A DNA stretch of 64,000 nt from Erythrobacter sp. (GTDB lineage Bacteria; Pseudomonadota; Alphaproteobacteria; Sphingomonadales; Sphingomonadaceae). The translations under genes and the position numbers were made by a program. The notes under the pieces were generated by a model. It did no database searches. It was not told the origin of the DNA and worked only from the letters and a program-made list of their open reading frames with translations. The stretch lies in contig NZ_CP050265.1 in the NCBI RefSeq assembly GCF_011765465.1, positions 992,001 through 1,056,000 of the forward strand. The letters run 5' to 3'. Shown piece by piece: positions 43,640-52,307 of the stretch (positions are counted from its first letter, which is position 1; each line of letters begins with the position of its first letter).

Positions 43640-44353
43640 ATGCGCCCCTCTTCCCGCGCGCCCGACGAAATGCGCGCCATCACCATCGAAACCGGCTTCA
43701 CCAAGCACGCCGAGGGCTCGTGCCTGATCGGCTTCGGCGACACCAAGGTGCTGTGCACCGCCAGCGTCGAGCGCAACGTGCCGCCGTGGATGCGGGGCAA
43801 GGGCGAAGGCTGGGTGACGGGCGAATATTCGATGCTCCCGCGCGCCACGCACACCCGCGGCAGCCGCGAAGCCGCGCGCGGCAAGCAGTCGGGTCGCACG
43901 CAGGAAATCCAGCGCCTGATCGGGCGGAGCTTGCGCGCCGTGGTGGACCTGAAAAAGCTCGGCGAGCGACAGATCACGCTCGATTGCGACGTCATCCAGG
44001 CCGACGGCGGCACGCGCACCGCCTCGATCTCGGGCGCGTGGGTGGCGCTGCGGCTCGCGGTCGACGGGCTCATCAAGGCGGGCGAGATCAAGGAGGATCC
44101 CATCCTCTCGCAGGTCGCGGCGATTTCCTGCGGCATCTACCAGGGCACGCCGGTGCTCGACCTCGATTACGACGAGGATTCATCCGCCGACGCCGATGCC
44201 AATTTCGTCCTGCTCGAAGGGGGCAACATCGCCGAGGTGCAGGCGACCGCCGAGGGCGCGACCTATGACGAAGAGGGCCTGCTGCGTCTCCTGCGCCTTG
44301 CCCGGATGGGCTGCGACGAGATCTTCGCCGCGCAAAGGGACGCGGTGAAGTGA
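43640..44353 (+). CDS. rph: Ribonuclease PH
   Basis: The 237-residue phosphorolytic exonuclease trims 3' ends of tRNA precursors. It has [20 protein letters not shown] at the start, then [12 protein letters not shown], the substrate-binding segment [29 protein letters not shown] and the catalytic region [18 protein letters not shown], with CGIYQG and LDLDYDEDS. The length matches the family. The ATG at 43640 has AGGAG six bases upstream. Its stop overlaps the rdgB start in GTGA, so the two genes are coupled, a widespread arrangement. Confidence 0.96.
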   Translation: MRPSSRAPDEMRAITIETGFTKHAEGSCLIGFGDTKVLCTASVERNVPPWMRGKGEGWVTGEYSMLPRATHTRGSREAARGKQSGRTQEIQRLIGRSLRAVVDLKKLGERQITLDCDVIQADGGTRTASISGAWVALRLAVDGLIKAGEIKEDPILSQVAAISCGIYQGTPVLDLDYDEDSSADADANFVLLEGGNIAEVQATAEGATYDEEGLLRLLRLARMGCDEIFAAQRDAVK

Positions 44354-44979
44354 CGCGGAAACTGAGCGGCGGCTCGCTCGTCATCGCGACGCATAATCAG
44401 GGCAAGCTCAGGGAAATCTCCGCCCTGCTCGAGCCTTACGGGATGAAATGCATCTCGGCCGGTTCGCTCGGCCTGCCCGAGCCCGCAGAGACGGGGACGA
44501 GCTTCATCGACAACGCCCTCATTAAAGCCCGCGCGGCGGCGGAGGCTTCGGGCCTTGCCGCGCTGGCCGACGACAGTGGCCTCAGCGTCGAGGCTCTGGG
44601 CGGGCGGCCCGGGGTCTACACCGCCGACTGGGCCGAACGGCAGTGGTTCGAAGGCGATCCGGGCCGCGACTGGTTCATGGCGATGGGCAAGGTCGAGGGG
44701 ATGCTGCAGGCGCTTGGTCCCGACACCGACCGCTCGGCGGCCTTCCACTGCGTTCTCGCGATCGCGTGGCCCGATGGCGAGCACGTCGCCTATGAAGGGC
44801 GCTGCGCGGGTTCGCTGACCTGGCCGCCGCGCGGGGAAATGGGTTTCGGCTATGACCCGGTCTTCGTGCCGGAAGGCCGCGAGCAGACTTTCGCGGAGAT
44901 CGACCCGGCGGAGAAACACGCGATCAGCCACCGCGCCGATGCCTTCGCGAAGCTCGTCGCCGACCAGTTCGGGGTCTAG
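44350..44979 (+). CDS. rdgB: XTP/dITP pyrophosphatase RdgB
   Basis: The 209-residue house-cleaning enzyme removes non-canonical purine nucleotides before they enter DNA or RNA. It has [13 protein letters not shown] at the start, the substrate-binding [23 protein letters not shown] (near 79) and the C-terminal [30 protein letters not shown] signature. The start is a GTG overlapping the rph stop. The C-terminus converges on the CAP-domain gene with 9 bases between. All key motifs are intact. Confidence 0.96.
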   Translation: MTRKLSGGSLVIATHNQGKLREISALLEPYGMKCISAGSLGLPEPAETGTSFIDNALIKARAAAEASGLAALADDSGLSVEALGGRPGVYTADWAERQWFEGDPGRDWFMAMGKVEGMLQALGPDTDRSAAFHCVLAIAWPDGEHVAYEGRCAGSLTWPPRGEMGFGYDPVFVPEGREQTFAEIDPAEKHAISHRADAFAKLVADQFGV

Positions 44980-44988
44980 TCGTCCCGG

Positions 44989-45531
44989 TCAGCGATTGGC
45001 GGCGACGCGGCCCGGTGCGATGCGCTGCCCGATGACATTGCCCGCGGGCCAGTAGCGGCACACCAGCACGTCGAAATGCACCCCGCGCGCGCTCGCGCAG
45101 CCGACCTCGCGCGTGTCGGCCCAGACGATCTGGGTGTAGTGCCCGACATCGGCCCAGTTCCCGGTGCGCGAGACATGGGGGAAGGTGCCGGGACGGAAAT
45201 ACCGCTTTTCCTCGGTGAAGGCGGCGATCATGCGGGCGGGCGAATAATACCCCGCGCTGCCCATCCACAGGTTCTCGCCGGTCCCGTTCCTTGTCTCGCG
45301 CGGGGAATGGCGCAGCACGTTCTCCCGCGCGAGCCGTTCGGCCCAGCCCCGCGCCTCGGCGGCGAGCGCCGCGTTCCAGCGCAGCGGCGGCGTGCCGAAA
45401 GCGGCGCGCTCGGCATTATGCGCGGCGAGCCATGTTTCCTCGGCCGTCGCCGCACGCTCGCCCGCATGGGCCGCGCCCATCAGCGCGCCGAGCGCGGCGC
45501 AGCCCGCCAGAATTGTCGCCCGCAGTCTCAT
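44989..45531 (-). CDS. Secreted CAP (SCP/PR-1) domain protein
   Basis: The 180-residue exported protein has a signal peptide (about 1-23, ending AHA) and a CAP/SCP domain. Conserved pieces are WLAAHNAERAAFGTPPLRWN, GENLWMG, VGHYTQIVWADTREVGCA and VCRYWPAGNVIGQ. These match bacterial CAP proteins of the periplasm, whose activities range from binding to proteolysis. The function is unknown here. It lies convergent with rdgB and divergent from hemW, whose frame starts 54 bases away. Confidence 0.85.
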   Translation of the reverse strand: MRLRATILAGCAALGALMGAAHAGERAATAEETWLAAHNAERAAFGTPPLRWNAALAAEARGWAERLARENVLRHSPRETRNGTGENLWMGSAGYYSPARMIAAFTEEKRYFRPGTFPHVSRTGNWADVGHYTQIVWADTREVGCASARGVHFDVLVCRYWPAGNVIGQRIAPGRVAANR

Positions 45532-45584
45532 GGCCTACATGGTGGAGCGCACCGCCTTACCAAAGACTGAAAGCGCCCCGCCCC

Positions 45585-46736
45585 TTGGCCCGAGCCCTCT
45601 ACATCCACTGGCCCTTCTGCGCGAAGAAATGCCCCTATTGCGACTTCAACTCGCACGTGCGCGCTGCGGTCGATCACGCCGCGTGGCGCGACGCCCTGCT
45701 TGCCGATATGCGCGCGGAGGCCGCTGTGGCGGGCGGCGCGGCGCTTCGTTCGATCTTCTTCGGCGGTGGCACGCCGTCGCTGATGCCGCCCGCGCTGGTC
45801 GAGGCGCTGCTCGCCGAAGCTGAACGCCTTTGGGGCTTCAGCGAAGGGATCGAGATCACGCTGGAGGCCAATCCCTCCTCGGTCGAGGCGGCCAGTTTCG
45901 CGGCGCTGGCCGGGGCGGGCATCAACCGCGTCTCGCTCGGCGTGCAATCGCTCGAGGACGAGACGCTGCGCTGGCTCGGGCGGCTGCACGGGGCGGACGA
46001 GGCGCTGGCGGCGCTCGAGGTCGCGCAGGCGCAGTTCGCCCGGGTGAGCTTCGATCTCATTTATGCCCTGCCCGGCCAGAGCCCGCGCGAATGGGAGGCG
46101 CAGCTGGCCCGAGCGCTGGGCTTCGGCACGTCGCACCTCTCGCTCTACCAGCTGACGATCGAGCCCGGCACGCGCTTTGCAACCGATGTCCGGCGCGGCG
46201 TCTTCGCGCCGCTGGACGACGACGCGGCGGCGGAACTCTACGACCTGACGCAGGCCATGACCGAGGCAGCGGGTCTCCCCGCCTACGAGACGAGCAACCA
46301 CGCCCGGCCCGGCGCGGAGAGCCGCCACAACCTCACCTATTGGCGCTACGAGGATTATGCCGGGATCGGCCCCGGCGCACACGGACGCCGCGGCGGCTTT
46401 GCGACCGTCCGCCACAGAAAGCCCGAGAACTACCTCGCCGCCGTTGCGGAACGCGGGCACGGCATCGCCGAGCAGCGCGCGCTGCCGCTCGCCGAGCAGG
46501 CGGCCGAAGCGCTCCTGATGGGGCTGCGACTGACCGAGGGCGTGGACCTTGCCGCGCTCGCCGGGCGGTTCGCGATGAGGCGAGCGGATTTGGTGGATGA
46601 GGGAGCCCTCGCCCGCTTGCGCGGTCTCGGGCTGGTCTGGACCGCGGGCGAGCGGATCGGGGTCGCGCCTCCGGGGCGCGGCGTGCTCGACGCGCTGCTA
46701 GGAGAAATCGTCGCGGACGGGCTGGTAGCGGCGTGA
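45585..46736 (+). CDS. hemW: HemW radical SAM heme chaperone
   Basis: The 383-residue protein belongs to the HemW (formerly oxygen-independent coproporphyrinogen oxidase-like) family that transfers heme to respiratory proteins. The radical SAM cluster motif CAKKCPYC lies at about residues 12-19, with YIHWPF before it and DFNSHV after. Further family motifs are IFFGGGTPSLMPP, NRVSLGVQSLEDETLR, HLSLYQLTIEPGT and YETSNHARPG. No ATG lies in this frame near the start, so I took the TTG at 45585, which gives the usual length. The C-terminus overlaps xerC by four bases. Confidence 0.9.
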   Translation: MARALYIHWPFCAKKCPYCDFNSHVRAAVDHAAWRDALLADMRAEAAVAGGAALRSIFFGGGTPSLMPPALVEALLAEAERLWGFSEGIEITLEANPSSVEAASFAALAGAGINRVSLGVQSLEDETLRWLGRLHGADEALAALEVAQAQFARVSFDLIYALPGQSPREWEAQLARALGFGTSHLSLYQLTIEPGTRFATDVRRGVFAPLDDDAAAELYDLTQAMTEAAGLPAYETSNHARPGAESRHNLTYWRYEDYAGIGPGAHGRRGGFATVRHRKPENYLAAVAERGHGIAEQRALPLAEQAAEALLMGLRLTEGVDLAALAGRFAMRRADLVDEGALARLRGLGLVWTAGERIGVAPPGRGVLDALLGEIVADGLVAA

Positions 46737-47647
46737 GCGCGGTGGACCTCATCGGGCAATGGCAGCGCCACCTTGCCGAAGGTCGCCGCCGCTCACCCCA
46801 CACCGTGCGCGCCTATGTCGCCGCCGCCCGGCGGCTGCTGGCGGCGCGGGGAATCGAGGATTGGGAGGGTGTCGCGGCGATCGAAGCGCACGACCTGCGC
46901 CGCCACCTTGCCGAGCGGCGCGCGGGCGGACTTTCCAATGCAAGCGCGGCGCGCGAATTGTCGGCGCTCAAGGCATTCATCGCCTTCGCCCGCGCCGAAA
47001 GCGGCGATCCCGACCCCGCCGCGCCGCGCGTGCGGGGGCCGCGGCTCAAGAAGGGCCTGCCCCGCCCCGTCACGCCTGACGATGCGGTGAACCTCGCGGA
47101 CCTGGCCGGGGCCGGCGCGCGCGAGGACTGGATCGGGGCGCGCGACCGGGCGGTGCTGCTCCTGATGTATGGCTGCGGCCTGCGCATTGCCGAGGCGCTG
47201 TCGCTAACGGGGGCAGACGTGCCGCTGGGAGAGACTCTCAACGTCACGGGCAAGGGAGGCAAGCAGCGCGTCGTTCCGGTCCTCCCCATTGTGCGCGCGG
47301 CGGTCGCGGAGTATTTCGCCGCCTGCCCCTGGCCGCTCGCCCGCACGGACCCGCTCTTTCGCGGAGCGAAAGGCGGGCCCCTCTCGCCCGGCATGGTGCA
47401 AAAGGCGATGGCGCAGGCGCGCCGCGCGCTCGGCCTGCCCGACAGCGCGACCCCGCACGCGCTGCGGCACAGCTTCGCCACCCACCTGCTCGGCGCGGGC
47501 GCGGACCTGCGATCGCTTCAGGAACTGCTCGGCCATGCCTCACTGGGTTCGACCCAGATCTACACCAAGGTCGACGCGGCGAGCCTGCTCGAGAACTACC
47601 GCGCCGCCCATCCCCGAGAACGCGGGGCGCGCGCGAAGAAAAACTAG
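46733..47647 (+). CDS. xerC: Tyrosine recombinase XerC
   Basis: The 304-residue recombinase resolves chromosome dimers at dif with XerD. The N-terminal core-binding domain (about 1-95) precedes the catalytic domain with CGLRIAEALSL (Arg), HALRHSFATHLLGAGADLRSLQELLGHASL (His-x-x-Arg and His) and STQIYTKV (nucleophile Tyr277). It starts with a GTG that overlaps the hemW stop by four bases, which is likely to couple them. Its stop overlaps the stop of the convergent DedA gene by 4 bases. No dif site was recognised in the window. Confidence 0.92.
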   Translation: MSAVDLIGQWQRHLAEGRRRSPHTVRAYVAAARRLLAARGIEDWEGVAAIEAHDLRRHLAERRAGGLSNASAARELSALKAFIAFARAESGDPDPAAPRVRGPRLKKGLPRPVTPDDAVNLADLAGAGAREDWIGARDRAVLLLMYGCGLRIAEALSLTGADVPLGETLNVTGKGGKQRVVPVLPIVRAAVAEYFAACPWPLARTDPLFRGAKGGPLSPGMVQKAMAQARRALGLPDSATPHALRHSFATHLLGAGADLRSLQELLGHASLGSTQIYTKVDAASLLENYRAAHPRERGARAKKN

Positions 47648-48261
47648 TCCTCGCTCTCCGCCCGCTCGGCCGGCTCCCACGTCACCACCCGCCAGACATA
47701 CCACACGACGCCCAGCGCCAGCCCGGCGATGATCGCGATGCTGGCGATGTCCTCGTAGGTCTCGAGCAGGCCCGACAGCGCCGCTCCGCCGAGAATCAGC
47801 AGCGCGTTCCAGATGAGCGAGCCGAGGAAGGTGAACAGGCAGAAGCGCCAGAAGCCCATGCCCGCCAGCCCCGCCGGGAGCGAGACGATGGTGCGCAGGA
47901 CGGGCGAGAAGCGCAGGACGAAGACGATCCATTCCCCGTGCCGCCGGAAGAAATCGCGCGCGCGGGTGAATTCGTCCCATTCGAAAGTCAGCCAGCGCCC
48001 GAAACGGTCGATGAAGGCGCGCAGCTGCGCCTCGCTCCAGCGGCGGCCGAGCCAGTACCAGAACAGGTTTCCGGCGACCGTGCCGAGCGTGCCGATGATG
48101 AGCAGGGGCGCAAAGGCCATGTCCCCGCGCGCGACGAGCACGCCTCCGAAGCCCATGATCACTTCCGACGGCACGGGCGGGAAGATGTTCTCGATCGCCA
48201 TGAGCAGGAAGATGCCGACATAGCCGCCGCGCCGGATCACCTCGAGGATGAGATCGGTCAT
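47644..48261 (-). CDS. DedA family membrane protein
   Basis: The 205-residue inner-membrane protein has about four to five hydrophobic segments and the DedA/SNARE-associated motif FPPVPSEVIMGFGGVL near residue 30, followed by FWYWLGRR and RFSPVLRTIVSLPAGLAGMGFWRF, the conserved membrane-embedded Arg/Pro region. The family is tied to membrane lipid recycling (undecaprenyl or phospholipid flipping) and pH homeostasis. The exact substrate is unknown. Its stop overlaps the xerC stop by four bases. Confidence 0.9.
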   Translation of the reverse strand: MTDLILEVIRRGGYVGIFLLMAIENIFPPVPSEVIMGFGGVLVARGDMAFAPLLIIGTLGTVAGNLFWYWLGRRWSEAQLRAFIDRFGRWLTFEWDEFTRARDFFRRHGEWIVFVLRFSPVLRTIVSLPAGLAGMGFWRFCLFTFLGSLIWNALLILGGAALSGLLETYEDIASIAIIAGLALGVVWYVWRVVTWEPAERAESED

Positions 48262-48283
48262 GTCACCCGAACGCCCGCGCGCC

Positions 48284-48766
48284 CTAATCGTTCACCGGCA
48301 AGCGACGCCGCGCGAGGCTCGTCGGGTGGGCGGGCGCGACCTGCTGCAATTCGATCACGTTGCCGTCGGGGTCCGAGCCGTAGATCGCCTTGATCTCGCC
48401 CATGTCGCCGTATTCGCTTCTCACGAAGCGCATCCCGGCGGCCTGGAGGCGGGCGAAATCGGCCGCGATGTCGTCGCTGTCGACCGCGAAATGGGTATAG
48501 CCGCGATCATTGGGAGCTTTGGGGGTCGTGCTTGCGGACGCGGGGCTCGAGAACTCGAATATCTCGAGATAGGCGTTTCCGGCCTTGAGCATGACGGTGC
48601 GTGCCGCGGAGCCTTCGACACCGATGATGCTGTCGATCTCGGGGCTGTCGCTCCAGGCGAATTGCTCGCTCACCGGGGTGAAGCCCAGCGCCTCTTCGTA
48701 GAACCGCACGAGCCGGTCGAGATCGTGCGTGCTCACCGCGACATGGTGGATACCCCTGATAGCCAT
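48284..48766 (-). CDS. VOC family (glyoxalase/dioxygenase-like) protein
   Basis: The 160-residue protein has the paired beta-alpha-beta-beta-beta fold of the vicinal oxygen chelate family. Potential metal ligands sit in GIHHVAVST near the start, AYLEIFEF, THFAVDS and NVIELQQ near the end, which is the His-Glu-His-Glu pattern. The substrate is unknown. The start at 48766 gives MAIRGIHH. An upstream start would add 11 residues. It is followed by the DedA gene and lies 19 bases after gshB in transcription order. Confidence 0.85.
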   Translation of the reverse strand: MAIRGIHHVAVSTHDLDRLVRFYEEALGFTPVSEQFAWSDSPEIDSIIGVEGSAARTVMLKAGNAYLEIFEFSSPASASTTPKAPNDRGYTHFAVDSDDIAADFARLQAAGMRFVRSEYGDMGEIKAIYGSDPDGNVIELQQVAPAHPTSLARRRLPVND

Positions 48767-48785
48767 GCGTGCCTTGCCTCCTGCC

Positions 48786-49751
48786 CTACTGCCCGCCAAG
48801 CCGCGAGGCGCGCGCCTCTATCGCGTCCCAGATCATGCCGGCGACGTCGGTGCCGTCGAATTCGGAAATGGCGACGATTCCCGTGGGCGAGGTCACGTTG
48901 ATCTCGGTCAGCCACTTACCGCCGATGACGTCGATCCCGACGAAGGTGAGGCCGAGGCGCTTCAGATCCGGCCCCATCGCCTCGCAGATCTCGCGCTCCC
49001 GCTCGGTCAGCTCGGTCGCCTCGGCGCTGCCGCCCATGGCGAGGTTGGAGCGGAATTCGCCCTTGCCGGGTATCCGGTTGATCGCGCCCGCGATCTCGCC
49101 GTCGACCAGCACGATGCGCTTGTCGCCCTCGGCCACTTCGGGAAGGAAAGGCTGGACCATGTGCGGCTCGGGCCAGGTCTGGTTGAACACCTCGATCAGC
49201 GCGGTGAGATTGTCGCCGCTTTCCGGCACGCGGAAGATCGCCTTGCCGCCATTGCCGTGGATCGGCTTGATCACCACCGCGCCGTGTTCCTCCATGAAGC
49301 GGCGGATTTCCGCGACCGAGCGGGTGACGAGCGTGGGCGGCATGAAGCGGCGATAGTCGAGCACCATCACCTTTTCGGGCGAATTGCGCACGCTCGCCGG
49401 GTCGTTCACCACAATCGTCTCGCCCGCGATGCGCTCGAGCAGGTGGGTCGCGGTGATGTAGCCCATGTGGAAGGGCGGATCCTGCCGCATCAGGACCACG
49501 TCGATGTCGCGCCCGAGATCGAGCCGCTGCTTCGCGCCTTTTTCGAAATGGTCGCCTTCGACCCGGCGCACGGTGACGGGCGCCGCTTCGGCCCAGAGCC
49601 GGTCGTCGGCATCAAGAGTCAGGCTTTCGACGTGGTATTCGAACACCGCGTGTCCGCGCTCCTGCGCCGCGAGCATCAGCGCGAAGGAGCTGTCGCCCTT
49701 GATGTTGACGGTCTCGATCGGGTCCATTTGGACGGCGACGCGCAGGCTCAT
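48786..49751 (-). CDS. gshB: Glutathione synthase
   Basis: The 321-residue ATP-grasp enzyme joins gamma-glutamylcysteine and glycine. It has RVAVQMDPIETVNIKGDSSFALMLAAQ at the start, VVLMRQDPPFHMGYITATHLLE, VVIKPIHGNGGKAIFRV and the C-terminal TFVGIDVIGGKWLTEINVTSPTG with the metal ligands Glu and Asn. The length and motif order match bacterial GshB. It lies 11 bases after yraN in the same direction. gshB next to yraN and rsmI is a widespread alphaproteobacterial order. Confidence 0.96.
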   Translation of the reverse strand: MSLRVAVQMDPIETVNIKGDSSFALMLAAQERGHAVFEYHVESLTLDADDRLWAEAAPVTVRRVEGDHFEKGAKQRLDLGRDIDVVLMRQDPPFHMGYITATHLLERIAGETIVVNDPASVRNSPEKVMVLDYRRFMPPTLVTRSVAEIRRFMEEHGAVVIKPIHGNGGKAIFRVPESGDNLTALIEVFNQTWPEPHMVQPFLPEVAEGDKRIVLVDGEIAGAINRIPGKGEFRSNLAMGGSAEATELTEREREICEAMGPDLKRLGLTFVGIDVIGGKWLTEINVTSPTGIVAISEFDGTDVAGMIWDAIEARASRLGGQ

Positions 49752-49762
49752 GGGCTTGTCCC

Positions 49763-50110
49763 TCAGGGTTGGTAGGCGTTGGCGATGTGGCGCGGACGGC
49801 TGCCGGGTGCAAGCAGGAGCACGTCGATGGTGAAGTCGTCGCCCTGTTCGGCATAGTCGGCCATCGCGATTTCGGCGGCGGCGGCAAGGCGGCGCTCGTC
49901 GATCGCAGCGGCGAGGTCGCGGGAGTGGGCGCGCCACTTGACCTCGAAGAAGCCGAGCAGGCTGCCCTTGCGCGCAATCAGGTCGATCTCGCCGCGCGGG
50001 GTTTTCACGCGCTCGGCGAGCACACGCCAGCCCTGCTGCATCAGCCATTGCGCAGCCTGCGCTTCGCCCTCGCGGCCTTTGCGTTCTGCCCGTTCGCGGC
50101 TCTCGCTCAT
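49763..50110 (-). CDS. yraN: YraN family protein (UPF0102)
   Basis: The 115-residue protein has the endonuclease-like core of the UPF0102/YraN family: KGREGEAQAAQWLMQQGW, TPRGEIDLIARKGSLLGFFEVKWR and FTIDVLLL. The ..GEIDLIA..FFEVK pattern resembles the D-ExK active site of PD-(D/E)XK nucleases, although the family's cellular role is not established. The start ATG overlaps the rsmI stop in ATGA, which is the usual rsmI-yraN coupling. Confidence 0.92.
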   Translation of the reverse strand: MSESRERAERKGREGEAQAAQWLMQQGWRVLAERVKTPRGEIDLIARKGSLLGFFEVKWRAHSRDLAAAIDERRLAAAAEIAMADYAEQGDDFTIDVLLLAPGSRPRHIANAYQP

Positions 50111-50973
50111 CGGGCTTTCAGTTCCACGGCGCGGGCATAGAGTTCCTTGCGGTCGAGCCCGGTCGCCTTCGCCACGCTGGCTGCGGCCTTGCTCGGGCTC
50201 ATGTCCTCCAGCGCCTCGGCCAGAAGCGCCTCGGGATCGGCCTCGCTCGCGGCTTCAACCGGCGGGCCGACGAGCAGCACGATCTCGCCCTTGGCCGGGT
50301 GCTCGGCATAATGCGCGGCGAGGTCGGCGGGAAAGCCGGTGCGGCATTCCTCGTGCAGTTTCGTGAGTTCGCGAGCGACCGCGACCTCGCGCTCCGGCCA
50401 GGCTTCGGCCAGCGCGCCGAGGCTGCGCACGAGCCGCGGGCCGGTCTCGTAGAACACCAGCGTGGCATCGACCGCCGCCAGTTCGGCAAGCACGTCGCCG
50501 CGCGCCTTGTCCTTCACGGGCAGGAAGCCTGCGAACAGGAACCGGTCGTTGGGCAATCCGGCGAGCGTCAGCCCGGCGATCGCGGCGCAGGGGCCGGGGA
50601 TGCTCGTCACCGCCACCCCCGCCGCGTGCGCCTCGCGCACGAGCCTGTAGCCCGGATCGGAGACGAGCGGCGTTCCCGCATCGCTCACCAGCGCGACCGG
50701 CTCCGCGGCGGCGCGTTCGAGGATGCGGCGTCGCGTCTCCTCGCTCGCATGGTCGTCATAACGCTGCATCCGCGTATCTGCCCTGATGGCCTTCAAGAGC
50801 TTGCCCGTCACCCGCGTGTCCTCGCAGGCGATGAGCGCGGCGCGCTTCAGCACGTCGATGGCACGGAGCGTTATGTCGCCGAGATTGCCAATCGGCGTCG
50901 CGACGATGTAGAGGCCAGCCTCGAGCGGCTGCCCGTGTTCATCTTGCGTTGAGGCGGTGGCGGCAATCGTCAT
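50107..50973 (-). CDS. rsmI: 16S rRNA (cytidine-1402-2'-O)-methyltransferase RsmI
   Basis: The 288-residue SAM-dependent enzyme modifies C1402 in the ribosomal decoding centre. It has the N-terminal GLYIVATPIGNLGDITLRAIDVLKRA and ACEDTRVTGKLL, then VSDAGTPLVSDPGYRLV and SIPGPCAAIAGLTLAGLPNDRFLFAGFLP, the family core. The C-terminal extension is typical. It is divergent from the LpoA-like gene with 40 bases between, so regulatory signals for both must be compact. Confidence 0.95.
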   Translation of the reverse strand: MTIAATASTQDEHGQPLEAGLYIVATPIGNLGDITLRAIDVLKRAALIACEDTRVTGKLLKAIRADTRMQRYDDHASEETRRRILERAAAEPVALVSDAGTPLVSDPGYRLVREAHAAGVAVTSIPGPCAAIAGLTLAGLPNDRFLFAGFLPVKDKARGDVLAELAAVDATLVFYETGPRLVRSLGALAEAWPEREVAVARELTKLHEECRTGFPADLAAHYAEHPAKGEIVLLVGPPVEAASEADPEALLAEALEDMSPSKAAASVAKATGLDRKELYARAVELKAR

Positions 50974-51013
50974 GACGGGACGTCTTTGAAGCAGCGATCA
51001 GGGGTCGGCAAGA

Positions 51014-52243
51014 ATGAAGGTCAACGAAACAATGCGCATCGGGGTGAGCGCGCGGACGGGCGGTGTCTTTGCGGGCCTGCGCTCGGCCTTCCGGCACTTC
51101 AACCGCCGCAATCTCGCGCTCGCCGGATGCGCCGCGCTGCTCGGCGCGTGCCAGGTCATTCCCAAGACCGAGACCGTCTCGACCGGCCCCGCCGTAGCCA
51201 CCCCAACGCCCGAGCCGAGCGCCACCGCCCTGCCGAGCGATTCCGCGCGCCACCGGATCGCGCTGCTCGTGCCGATGGGCGGGCCGACCGGCGAAGTCGG
51301 GCAGAGCCTCGCCAACGCGACCACGATGGCGCTGATCGACACCAACCGGAACAACCTGCGCATCACCACTTACGACACCTCCGCCGGGGCTGGCGAAGCC
51401 GCGCGCAAGGCGATCGCGGACGGCAACAAGCTCATCCTCGGCCCGCTGCTCGCCGCCAACATCCCCGCCGTGCAGGCCGCTGCGCGGCCCGCGGGCGTGA
51501 CCGCGATTTCCTTTTCCAACGACGTTTCCGCAGCGAGCGCGGATGTCCTCTTGATGGGGCACATCCCCGAACAGGCGATCGAGCGCACCATGCGCTATGC
51601 ACGCGAGAACGGCTCCAACGCTTTCGCCGCGCTGGTTCCCGACGGCGACTATGGCGAGCGCACCTATGCCGCGATGCGCCGCGCCTTGAACGCCTTCGGC
51701 GGCAATCTGATCGCGGTCGAACGCTATTCGCGCGGCAACACCTCGGTCATCAGCGCCGCGCAGCGCCTGCGAGCGGGCGGCGGCTACGACACGGTCCTCA
51801 TCGCCGACGGGCCGCGCGCCGCGATCCAGGCCGCGCCCGAAATCAAGCGCGACGGAGCCGAAGGCACGCGCCTGCTCGGCACCGCGCTGTGGAGCGGCGA
51901 GGCGAGCCTGACCCGTGCCCCGGCGGTCGAGGGCGCGATCTTCTCGGCCGTTTCCGATGCGCGCTTCCAGCGCTTCGCCGACAGCTATGAAAGCCGCTTC
52001 GGCGGCAAGCCCTACCGCATTGCCACGCTCGGCTATGACGCGGTGCTGCTGACGCTGCGGATGGCGCAGGACTGGGAAGTGGGCGACGATTTCCCGCGCG
52101 CCGATCTCTACGGGCGGACCTTCATCGGGGTCGACGGAGCGTTCCGCTTTCAGAGCAACGGGGTCGCCGAGCGCGCGCTCGAAGTGCGCAAGGTGACGGG
52201 CGGCACGGTGATCGCGGTCGAGAACGCGCCCTCCTCCTTCTAG
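51014..52243 (+). CDS. LpoA-like penicillin-binding protein activator (lipoprotein)
   Basis: The 409-residue protein carries an internal lipoprotein signal with lipobox LLGAC near residue 46 and a Pro/Thr-rich linker. A periplasmic-binding type I fold follows, with IALLVPMGGPTGEVGQSLANATTMALID, ILGPLLAANIPAVQAAARPAGV and AALVPDGDYGERTYAAM. This matches the LpoA-like family that activates peptidoglycan synthases. The adjacency to rsmI/yraN is as in the LpoA (yraM) locus. A start further downstream (second Met of the leader, 51032) is possible. Confidence 0.85.
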   Translation: MKVNETMRIGVSARTGGVFAGLRSAFRHFNRRNLALAGCAALLGACQVIPKTETVSTGPAVATPTPEPSATALPSDSARHRIALLVPMGGPTGEVGQSLANATTMALIDTNRNNLRITTYDTSAGAGEAARKAIADGNKLILGPLLAANIPAVQAAARPAGVTAISFSNDVSAASADVLLMGHIPEQAIERTMRYARENGSNAFAALVPDGDYGERTYAAMRRALNAFGGNLIAVERYSRGNTSVISAAQRLRAGGGYDTVLIADGPRAAIQAAPEIKRDGAEGTRLLGTALWSGEASLTRAPAVEGAIFSAVSDARFQRFADSYESRFGGKPYRIATLGYDAVLLTLRMAQDWEVGDDFPRADLYGRTFIGVDGAFRFQSNGVAERALEVRKVTGGTVIAVENAPSSF

Positions 52244-52271
52244 GAATTGCGCAAAACGGACGCGCCCCTGC

Positions 52272-52300
52272 TTGTGACGGGGCCGCCCCGCACCCTATAG
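52272..52300 (+). promoter_or_regulatory. Sigma-70-like promoter of parE (possibly leaderless)
   Basis: TTGTGA at 52272-52277 and CTATAG at 52295-52300 are exactly 17 bases apart. The -10 box ends 7 bases before the parE ATG at 52308, so transcription would begin at or next to the start codon. No Shine-Dalgarno lies upstream. The upstream LpoA-like gene ends 64 bases away. This is a consensus match only. Confidence 0.4.
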
Positions 52301-52307
52301 CGGGTTC